From Flavobacteriales bacterium ALC-1 (GTDB lineage: Bacteria; Bacteroidota; Bacteroidia; Flavobacteriales; Flavobacteriaceae): a stretch of 64,000 nucleotides of DNA. The stretch lies in NCBI GenBank assembly GCA_000171875.1, contig ABHI01000004.1, positions 231,501 to 295,500 on the forward strand, in the 5' to 3' direction. The translations under genes were made by a program, and so were the position numbers. The notes under the pieces are model-generated. The model was not told where the DNA came from. It saw only the letters and a program-made list of their open reading frames with translations, and ran no database searches. Shown one piece after another: positions 36,981 to 43,724 of the stretch (positions within the stretch are counted from its first letter, which is position 1; the number at the start of each line of letters is the position of its first letter).

Positions 36981-37367
36981 TTACTCAGAGATTTTTGATG
37001 AAAGCGAAGATACTTGTAGCTCTAATCGCTTTATTTCTCTTATAATGGCTTTCTTATCCATTTGCATCCAAGAAAATAGTTTAAGCATGCTAGATGCCAT
37101 TAAAGCTAAGGTTCCAAAAACTCCCCATTTAATAAGATCGCTTGTGGCTTCTACTTCAAAAAATTGAATAGCACAATAGATAAACAGACCGAAGAAAATG
37201 ACCTGTACTATACTCATCACATAAACAATCCAGCTATTTTTTCCTTTAAAAATCCCAAAGATCATTTGCCAAAGGTTTTGTTCTTCTAAATCGTCATAAA
37301 ATTTAGCTTCTTCTTCTGTTAATGTGTCCTTTATTAATTTGTCTATATCTTCCATATTAGTTTTCAT
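36981..37367 (-). CDS. DUF6768 family membrane protein
   Basis: 128 residues. Opens DIDKLIKDTLTEEEAKFYDDL, the DUF6768 signature, then two membrane helices about 48-68 (VYVMSIVQVIFFGLFIYCAI) and 82-98 (WGVFGTLALMASSMLKLF), and a helical tail (IIREIKRLELQVSSLSSKI). Overlaps the ECF sigma gene by 11 bp. By its place it could regulate that sigma factor, but it has no typical anti-sigma domain. Confidence 0.87.
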   Translation of the reverse strand: MKTNMEDIDKLIKDTLTEEEAKFYDDLEEQNLWQMIFGIFKGKNSWIVYVMSIVQVIFFGLFIYCAIQFFEVEATSDLIKWGVFGTLALMASSMLKLFSWMQMDKKAIIREIKRLELQVSSLSSKISE

Positions 37368-37908
37368 AATGTGTATGTTTTAAAATTGTTTTTAATTTTT
37401 CTCTAGCATGAAACAATCTTGATTTAGCTGTTCCAACTGATATTTCTAATAAGTCACTTATTTGTTTTAAACTGTAGGACTCTATATAAAAGAGTCTAAC
37501 TACAGTTTTTTGATTGATTGGCAGCTCATTAAGAGCTTTTTTAAGCATTAATTTTAACTGTTCGTTTTCTGAATATTTAGTATCATCACTTTTTAACTCT
37601 ATATTATAATCTAAAGTATCCTTCCTTTTTCTTGTTTGTGATCGTAACCAATCTGTTGATTTGTTACATACAATTCTGTAAGCCCAATATTTAAATTGTT
37701 TTGGTTCTTTTAAACCCTCTATTTTATTAATAATAACGGTCCAACTATCTTGCGCTATATCCTTTGATGCATCTTTGTCCTTAACTAACCAATAGGCTTT
37801 ATTACAAAATAGTTTATGCCATCGCTTAACCAATTCGGCAAGTGCTTTTTTATCACCAGCCTTATAGGCATTAACTAATTTTTCATCTATGCTCTGCCCT
37901 GCTTTCAA
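37357..37908 (-). CDS. ECF RNA polymerase sigma factor
   Basis: 183 residues. Region 2 about 22-90 (LVKDKDASKDIAQDSWTVI, FKYWAYRIVCNKSTDWLR), region 4 about 120-175 (LPINQKTVVRLFYIESYSLKQI, VGTAKSRLFHAREKLK). The second ECF factor of the window, belonging to a different subgroup from that at 11636. It sits between an SRPBCC protein and DUF6768; ATG directly abuts the SRPBCC stop. Confidence 0.93.
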   Translation of the reverse strand: MKAGQSIDEKLVNAYKAGDKKALAELVKRWHKLFCNKAYWLVKDKDASKDIAQDSWTVIINKIEGLKEPKQFKYWAYRIVCNKSTDWLRSQTRKRKDTLDYNIELKSDDTKYSENEQLKLMLKKALNELPINQKTVVRLFYIESYSLKQISDLLEISVGTAKSRLFHAREKLKTILKHTHYEN

Positions 37909-38415
37909 TTAGGCTTGTTTAGTTTTAAAGGATTTCTTTTTGTAAGCTTCTCTTAAATATTTTACCCAAAAATTATATGTATTAGTTTTCTTATCCGTTG
38001 AAAAATAATTTTCAACTTTATCAAAGGCATCTTCAATTAAAGCATCGTGCAGCCAGCGAATTACAAAAATCCAAAAGAATGTTGCTTTAAAAGATGTTTT
38101 GGCTCTTATTATGTGACTTACTTCGGTGGTTTCTTCATTAATAGCTTCAACGTTTAACTCATGCGTACCATTAAGCCCTTCTGGTTTCAAGAATTGAAAT
38201 TTAATATATTCACCTACTTTATAATCAATAATCGTATAGCGAATACGACCATGACCTCCATTATTTCCAATTTTCAATCCTTTTTTAAAGTATATAGCTG
38301 GCCAATTTTCATAAGGCCAAACCAAATCATTATCTGTTGCCAATGTTTCAAATAATTGAGAGACTTTCTCTTTAGGTTCTTGAATGGTTCTTTTATGGAT
38401 ATTTATCACTTTCAT
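37909..38415 (-). CDS. SRPBCC-like protein
   Basis: 168 residues. Polyketide-cyclase/START-like pattern: MKVINIHKRTIQEPKEKVSQLFETLA at the start, then beta-strands (GGHGRIRYTIIDYKVGEYIKFQF) and a long C-terminal helix (IRWLHDALIEDAFDKVENYF). Such proteins bind small hydrophobic ligands. It is the first gene of the SRPBCC-sigma-DUF6768 unit, which might link a ligand signal to sigma activity. Confidence 0.75.
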   Translation of the reverse strand: MKVINIHKRTIQEPKEKVSQLFETLATDNDLVWPYENWPAIYFKKGLKIGNNGGHGRIRYTIIDYKVGEYIKFQFLKPEGLNGTHELNVEAINEETTEVSHIIRAKTSFKATFFWIFVIRWLHDALIEDAFDKVENYFSTDKKTNTYNFWVKYLREAYKKKSFKTKQA

Positions 38416-38717
38416 CTGTTCATATTTATTTTACTGCTATTGTTAGATGGAACATTAAAACAGCTAGTAATAGGTTAAAATAAACTTTATCAAATTAATG
38501 TTTCATATACTAAAGACGTAGATATTTTAAAAAGGTTCAAATTAATCTCAAATAAATAATCATTTTAAAGATACTCTAATTAATATGATGCAATAATTGC
38601 TTTTTTTTATAAATATGTGACTTTTAGTTAAATACCGTTTCTTATATATATAACCGCAATACATCAGCATAGGAAAATTTAATAAGAGCTAAATGCTTTT
38701 TTAACCCTTAATTACCT

Positions 38718-38747
38718 AAACTGCTTAGTCCTCTAAGCAGTTTTTTA
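38718..38747 (+). terminator. Orphan intrinsic terminator
   Basis: AAACTGCTTA-GTCCTC-TAAGCAGTTTTTTATT: 10-bp stem plus T run, oriented for a + transcript. The nearest + gene end upstream is more than 3 kb away, with three minus genes and rocD between, so it may end a small RNA. Confidence 0.7.
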
Positions 38748-38941
38748 TTATATAAAACTAAAATAATAGCGATAAAAATTATACAAAAGATTTAGCAAAA
38801 TTGCAGCTGTCTTTCTCCTGGTAAAATTAAATTTTAATTAAATTAGAAATCCAAAATTTAGTCTTACTTCAGGAACCACTATATTAGTTTATTAATTCTC
38901 TGAATTTGATTTTTTTGAAGATTCAAACTAAAAAATTCATG

Positions 38942-38949
38942 TACTTTTG
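38942..38949 (+). promoter_or_regulatory. -7 element of the rlmD operon
   Basis: TACTTTTG, exact consensus, with TTG 24 bp upstream (38915-38917). Start expected near 38956, about 12 nt before the ATG. Confidence 0.62.
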
Positions 38950-38967
38950 CACTCTAATTTTTTATAA

Positions 38968-40422
38968 ATGCCAAGAAGAGAACGCAATAAATTTGTTAAA
39001 CGAGGTCAGGTCATAGAGCTACTCATTGAAGACTATGCCTATGGAGGAAAAGGTATTGGACGTATTCGTAACGAGCATGGGGAATTTGTAGTGTTTGTTC
39101 CTAATACGTTACCAGGACAATTAGTTAAAGCTCAGGTAAAAAAGAGTAGTAAAAAATATGCAGAGGCTAAGCTTTTTGATGTTTTAAAGCCTTCTGAAGA
39201 TGAAGTGGATATGCCTTATCAAGATATTCCTGGTGCTCCATACATGCAATTACCAATCGAGAAGCAACACGAATACAAAAAACAAAGCACACTTGAGTTG
39301 TTTAAGCGCATAGGTAAAGTAACAGATATAGAATCTAAGTTTGATGAGTTTGTAGATTCACCAAACACCTTCCACTATCGAAACAAAATGGAATATGGTT
39401 TTTCTGCAATCGGTTATGATAGAGAATTAAAAACTGACGTTGACGAATTCACCCTGGGATTTAAAAGACGTGGTACATGGTGGTGTGGAGATAATCTTAA
39501 AAAAGATTCAGGATTGTTTGATGCTGAGTTTGAAAATCATCTTAAAGACATTAAAACGTATTGTGAAGCTACAGGGTTAGCGCCTTGGCATGCGCCAAAA
39601 AGAGAAGGTTTCTTCAGATATTTTGTGGTACGTAAATCTTATAAAACAAATAAGTTATTATTCAATTTAGTAACAACGTCTTATGATTTACCAGAATTCG
39701 ATTTAGATAAGTTCGCTAACTATTTAGTAGAATTATTTGGGGAGCGCGTTGCTGGTTTGTTGCATACTATAAATGATGAAATTGGTGATAGAACCATCGC
39801 TACAACAGGACATATTAATCTAGTTTATGGAGATGACAAAATTGTTGAAGAGCTCTTAGGTCTCAATTTTGAGATTAGTATGAAAAGCTTTTTTCAGACC
39901 AATCCAAAATGTGCAGAAAAACTCTATTCTAAAGTAGTTGACTATGCTTTAGAGATTAAAGAAGCGATTGACAATACTGTAGTTTTAGATTTATTTTGTG
40001 GTACAGGAACTATTGGGCAAATTATAGCTAGTAAAGCTAATAACACCAAGATTGTTGGTGTAGATATTGTAGCTTCAGCTATTGAGGATGCAAAAGAAAA
40101 TGCCAAACGCAATAACATAGAAGGTCTACAATTTTATGCAGCAGATGTTGGTAAGTTCTTAAACGAGCATCCTGAATACACAAATAAAATAAGAACCATT
40201 ATTTTAGATCCTGCAAGAGCTGGTATCGCACCTAAAACTCTTAAAAAAATAATAAACCTAAATGCAGACCGTTTGGTTTATGTATCTTGTAATCCAGCAA
40301 CACAAGCAAGAGATACTGAGCAATTAATGCTGTCTGGTTATGAGATTAAAAAAATGAGCTTAGTAGATCAATTTCCACATACAGCGCATATTGAAACCGT
40401 TGTTTTGTTTGAAAAAAAATAA
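38968..40422 (+). CDS. rlmD: 23S rRNA (uracil-C5)-methyltransferase RlmD
   Basis: 484 residues. Methylates a uracil of 23S rRNA with SAM. N-terminal TRAM domain about 8-70 (GQVIELLIEDYAYGGKGIGRI), a middle RNA-binding region, and a C-terminal Rossmann methyltransferase: VVLDLFCGTGTIGQI, FFQTNP, IILDPARAGI and the catalytic Cys in LVYVSCNPATQARD. The usual N-terminal Fe-S Cys cluster is not apparent, so RlmD versus RlmCD/TrmA-type naming is by convention. Followed immediately by DUF6452. Confidence 0.92.
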   Translation: MPRRERNKFVKRGQVIELLIEDYAYGGKGIGRIRNEHGEFVVFVPNTLPGQLVKAQVKKSSKKYAEAKLFDVLKPSEDEVDMPYQDIPGAPYMQLPIEKQHEYKKQSTLELFKRIGKVTDIESKFDEFVDSPNTFHYRNKMEYGFSAIGYDRELKTDVDEFTLGFKRRGTWWCGDNLKKDSGLFDAEFENHLKDIKTYCEATGLAPWHAPKREGFFRYFVVRKSYKTNKLLFNLVTTSYDLPEFDLDKFANYLVELFGERVAGLLHTINDEIGDRTIATTGHINLVYGDDKIVEELLGLNFEISMKSFFQTNPKCAEKLYSKVVDYALEIKEAIDNTVVLDLFCGTGTIGQIIASKANNTKIVGVDIVASAIEDAKENAKRNNIEGLQFYAADVGKFLNEHPEYTNKIRTIILDPARAGIAPKTLKKIINLNADRLVYVSCNPATQARDTEQLMLSGYEIKKMSLVDQFPHTAHIETVVLFEKK

Positions 40423-40992
40423 ATGAAAAACATAAAATTCTTTATTCTATTTATCGCTATTGCATTAATTAATTGCGAGCGCGATGATATCTGTGCAGAA
40501 AGCACACTCACTACACCTCGTTTACTTATTGAATTCTATGATGCCGCTAGTCCAGATGATTTAAAAAGTGTGACTAGACTTACCATATACGGTGAAGGTT
40601 TAGTCCTTGATGATACTGGAATGGTAATAGAACCAACTGAGGATTCAGACGCTACTATTTTATATAATGTTAATGCAAATACTGCTGAATTGCCTCTAAA
40701 AATAGAACCAGAAGCAGGCGAAGAAATGACAATTACACGCTTTGTATTAGAGAAAGACACCAACTTACGTTTAGATACAGACGATACCACAGCATCTAAT
40801 ATTGATATTATAGAAATCACATATATAGCTGAAGAAATATATGTATCTAGAGCTTGTGGCTACAGAAGTATATTTAATGATTTAGCCGTAAGTTTAGACA
40901 ATGATGGTGACACTTGGATAAGTAATATAGAAGTTTTAGAATCAAGAACAATAGAAGATGAAAACACAGTACACGTTCGCATCTTTCATTAG
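40423..40992 (+). CDS. DUF6452 family lipoprotein
   Basis: 189 residues. Signal FFILFIAIALINCERDD with lipid-Cys at about 19. The core CAESTLTTPRLLIEFYDA and the later ACGYRSIFNDLAVSL with a partner Cys are features of the family, which regularly sits after rlmD in flavobacteria. Starts at the base after the rlmD stop and overlaps the next gene by 35 bp. Function unknown. Confidence 0.88.
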   Translation: MKNIKFFILFIAIALINCERDDICAESTLTTPRLLIEFYDAASPDDLKSVTRLTIYGEGLVLDDTGMVIEPTEDSDATILYNVNANTAELPLKIEPEAGEEMTITRFVLEKDTNLRLDTDDTTASNIDIIEITYIAEEIYVSRACGYRSIFNDLAVSLDNDGDTWISNIEVLESRTIEDENTVHVRIFH

Positions 40993-41672
40993 ATGCATGG
41001 CGATTTTGCTGTTGTTTTTTACAATGGCATCTGCGCAAGAAAAAAAGGAAACTGTTAAAGACACTTTAATTTACAAACAGAAATACGGCTTACGATTAGG
41101 TGCTGATATTAGCAAGTTAGCACGTACGTTTTTTGAAGATAACTACACAGGCTTTGAAATAATGGGGGATTATCGTCTCACAAAAAAAATGTATTTGGCT
41201 GGTGAAATCGGTAATGAAGAGCGTACCATTGTAAATGAAGTTTTAAACAATACCACAAAAGGAAGCTACTTTAAAGGGGGAATAGACCTTAATATGTACA
41301 AAAACTGGCTCGACATGGAAAACATGATTTATACAGGTTTTAGAGTTGGCGCAAGTACATTTAGTCAAACGCTTAATAGTTACGACATTTATAATGTTAA
41401 CAATCAATATTGGAGTGAACAAGTTTCAATAGAACAAGGTGAAGAGTTTAAAGGTTTAACTGCAGTTTGGGCAGAAATACAAATCGGCATAAAAGCAGAA
41501 CTATTTAATAATTTCTTTGCTGGTATTAATGTGCAACTGAAAGCTTTAATTACGGAAACCGCACCAAGCGATTATGAAAACCTCTATATTCCTGGATTTA
41601 ACAGAACTTACGATAGTGGACGTTTGTGTGCTTGGGTTTAACTATCTATTAGTTCCATCTTTAGAAAGATAA
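40958..41672 (+). CDS. DUF6048 family outer-membrane protein, 3' end frameshifted
   Basis: Signal peptide about 12-26 (MAILLLFFTMASAQ), then a small barrel-like protein (GLRLGADISKLARTFFED). The uninterrupted frame stops at 41641 after 227 residues with an unusual end SGRLCAWV. One base later frame gives GFNYLLVPSLER and a stop at 41670-41672, the expected final barrel strand. Removing one T in TGCTTGGG near 41631 joins the two as a 237-residue protein. The stop loss of the last strand would disturb insertion by BAM, so either this is a sequence error or the gene is damaged. Partner of DUF6452. Confidence 0.8.
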
Positions 41673-41706
41673 AATTGTTGTACAGGAAAAGGAAGCAGAA
41701 GAGTAA

Positions 41707-41727
41707 TTAGCTGTTAGCTGTTAGCCA
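41707..41727 (+). repeat. Heptad tandem repeat
   Basis: TTAGCTG TTAGCTG TTAGCCA, three 7-base units in the gap before the DinB gene. The same heptad makes up 2561-2588. Confidence 0.75.
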
Positions 41728-41795
41728 AATAAACAAATCCACGATTAAACGATTAAACATTTTTTCCCTATCTTTTCTTTATCAAAACCTCTTAG

Positions 41796-42332
41796 ATGGA
41801 TAAAGAAGCTATTGCAGATTTAATAGAAGCCAAACATTCTGAATTAATTTCTTGGCTAGAAAACCAACCTGAAGATGCTTGGACACAAGGACCAGAAGGC
41901 AAATGGACCACAGGACAACAAGCATTACACTTATTACAAAGTATAAAACCACTCAACAGTGCATTGAGTATGCCTAAGTTTTTATTACGCTATAAATTTG
42001 GAAAAGCAAACAGACCTGTAAGAGCGTACGATGCCGTAGCTAAACGTTATCAAGAACGCTTAAAAGATGTGCAAGGCAAAACCTTTAAAGGTTCTCAAAA
42101 TATGAAAGTGCCCCCTTTAACCGAAAAAGAATACATTCTCAATAGATTGCAAACCGAACAAAAGAAATTACAATACAAAACCAAAAAAATTAGTAATAAA
42201 AATTTGGATACCTTAATCTTACCACATCCATTAATGGGTAAAATGCCAATTAGAGAAATTATTATGTGGACCGCTCATCATGTAGAGCATCATACAAATA
42301 CTTTGAAGGCAAAATATAATAATAGGCAATAG
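41796..42332 (+). CDS. DinB family protein
   Basis: 178 residues. Four-helix DinB bundle with putative metal histidines: WTTGQQALHLLQSI, and the C-terminal MWTAHHVEHHTNTL (HxxxH-type). HPLMGKMPIREIIMW precedes. Related proteins include bacillithiol/thiol-dependent transferases, but the substrate is not clear. It stands alone. Confidence 0.9.
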   Translation: MDKEAIADLIEAKHSELISWLENQPEDAWTQGPEGKWTTGQQALHLLQSIKPLNSALSMPKFLLRYKFGKANRPVRAYDAVAKRYQERLKDVQGKTFKGSQNMKVPPLTEKEYILNRLQTEQKKLQYKTKKISNKNLDTLILPHPLMGKMPIREIIMWTAHHVEHHTNTLKAKYNNRQ

Positions 42333-42416
42333 ACCATTGAGTTAAAATAAAAACTGGTCTATGACTAATCATAAAACCAGTTTTTAACATGAGTAATAAC
42401 TTCTTATTTTCTTTCT

Positions 42417-42926
42417 TTAATCTCCAATGACTGGATTGAACATTGCAAATACACCATTTGGATTGTCTAATGCAACCCATACATGTAATTGCCACTCTCC
42501 TATCATTTCATTAAAATGCCAGTTATCTTCATCCCCAGTAAAACCTTCTGGAGGATTACCTGGATTATTTGGATCTTCAGGTAAAACACCATATTCAATA
42601 GCAACCATTTGCATTAAACCATTCTCATCTGGTACATAAAGAATAAATTCAGGATTTAGCAAATCAAAAGTTCCATCTATTAATACTGGATTAAGATAGT
42701 GATGTCCCATATTTGGCACATAACCAGAAACATCTATTCTGCCTTCATCTGCGGCTACTTGAAAATCTGCATATTGACTAGTTGCTACTTTTACTTGTTC
42801 AAGTTCTACCTCCCAGTCCTCTAAAGTTGGTTGGCTAGAATCATCATCACTACTACAACTAAAAGATAAAACTCCTAGTAATATTGCTAACATAACTAAT
42901 TTTAGAACATTCTTTTTTACTATCAT
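42417..42926 (-). CDS. His-rich hypothetical lipoprotein
   Basis: 169 residues. Lipoprotein signal LAILLGVLSFSCSSDDD, Cys at about 24. Possible metal-binding groups are MGHHYLNPVL and WHFNEMIGEWQLHVWV. No family recognised with certainty. It is 22 bp after the cupin gene and co-transcribed with it; both are divergent from the hybrid regulator, which may control them. Confidence 0.78.
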   Translation of the reverse strand: MIVKKNVLKLVMLAILLGVLSFSCSSDDDSSQPTLEDWEVELEQVKVATSQYADFQVAADEGRIDVSGYVPNMGHHYLNPVLIDGTFDLLNPEFILYVPDENGLMQMVAIEYGVLPEDPNNPGNPPEGFTGDEDNWHFNEMIGEWQLHVWVALDNPNGVFAMFNPVIGD

Positions 42927-42948
42927 AACTTTTAAATTTTAATATTTA

Positions 42949-43500
42949 TTAAACAAATTTGATATTATACTTTTTACAGATTTCTGTCACTTTTTGAAAA
43001 TCTGGTGGTCCAGGTGGAAACTCTGCTAATTCTTGAAACATATTCTCTAAACCTGCTGGAAAAATGCTCAACATAACCTTTGCTTTATCATTTCCTATCA
43101 CTTTCCACGAATGAGGAATGCCTCTAGGACAAAATCCGATATCACCAGCTTTTAATGATTTGATTTCTTCTCCTACTTGAATTTCTAATTCGCCTTCAAG
43201 TACATGAAATAATTCGTCTTCATCTTTATGAATATGAAGTGGAATTTTCATTCCTGGATCATTAAATTGTTCAATTAGCGTATATAATCCATTTGTATCT
43301 TCTCCTGTTAACTTGAGGATTTGGTTATCACCTAGTACTATTTGCCTATCGCCTTCTCCATTCTTAATTATTTTAGGTTTTGAATTAGCCTTAGATTGTT
43401 TTAAAGTTTTTTGGTTATCAAGAGCATTAGTTATTGAGCAAATAGATAATGCTCCTACACTTATAGCTGCTGATTGAATAAATTGTTTCCTTTTCATCAT
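42949..43500 (-). CDS. Exported cupin-domain protein
   Basis: 183 residues. Tat- or Sec-like signal (KRKQFIQSAAISVGALSICS). Cupin at about 85-160: motif 1 IPLHIHKDEDELFHVLEGELEI and motif 2 DIGFCPRGIPHSWKV with conserved His and Glu metal ligands. Could be a dioxygenase, isomerase or binding protein. First gene of the divergent unit next to the hybrid two-component gene. Confidence 0.88.
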   Translation of the reverse strand: MMKRKQFIQSAAISVGALSICSITNALDNQKTLKQSKANSKPKIIKNGEGDRQIVLGDNQILKLTGEDTNGLYTLIEQFNDPGMKIPLHIHKDEDELFHVLEGELEIQVGEEIKSLKAGDIGFCPRGIPHSWKVIGNDKAKVMLSIFPAGLENMFQELAEFPPGPPDFQKVTEICKKYNIKFV

Positions 43501-43559
43501 TCTATTATTTTATTTGATGATGTAAAACTAGTCAGGGCTTATTCTATTTATTAATACAT

Positions 43560-43578
43560 CTGTTACGAGTTTTAACAG
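43560..43578. promoter_or_regulatory. Inverted repeat in divergent intergenic region
   Basis: CTGTTA-CGAGTTT-TAACAG, a perfect 6-bp inverted repeat with a 7-bp spacer between the cupin gene and the hybrid regulator gene. A possible regulator site. Confidence 0.4.
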
Positions 43579-43604
43579 TTTTGTTTCAATTAGATATAGA
43601 TGAT

Positions 43605-43637
43605 ACAAATGTGTTAGTAGATATTACAATTGTGTTA
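43605..43637 (+). promoter_or_regulatory. Direct repeats with 21-bp period (candidate AraC-type operator)
   Basis: ACAAATGTGTTA (43605-43616) and ACAATTGTGTTA (43626-43637) differ at one base and are exactly 21 bp apart, two DNA turns. They lie just before a TACATTTG element. AraC-family proteins typically bind such direct repeats, and the adjacent gene ends in an AraC HTH. Confidence 0.5.
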
Positions 43638-43642
43638 ATTTA

Positions 43643-43650
43643 TACATTTG
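43643..43650 (+). promoter_or_regulatory. -7 element of the hybrid regulator gene
   Basis: TACATTTG, exact consensus, 74 bp before the ATG. The nearest TTG is too close (10 bp), so this promoter may need an activator. Confidence 0.5.
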
Positions 43651-43724
43651 CGTATTGTGATATTTGTAAACAGAAAAATCTGTTTTTGTATATTAACAAG
43701 TAATAGTAGCTACAAGTATTTTAT

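Larger units (their letters stand above)
38416..38967. other. 552-bp intergenic region with orphan terminator
   Basis: No ORF of note on either strand. It contains AT-rich sequence, an isolated + strand terminator at 38718-38747 with no gene before it, and the rlmD promoter at its right end. I see no tRNA and no known riboswitch. Confidence 0.6.
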
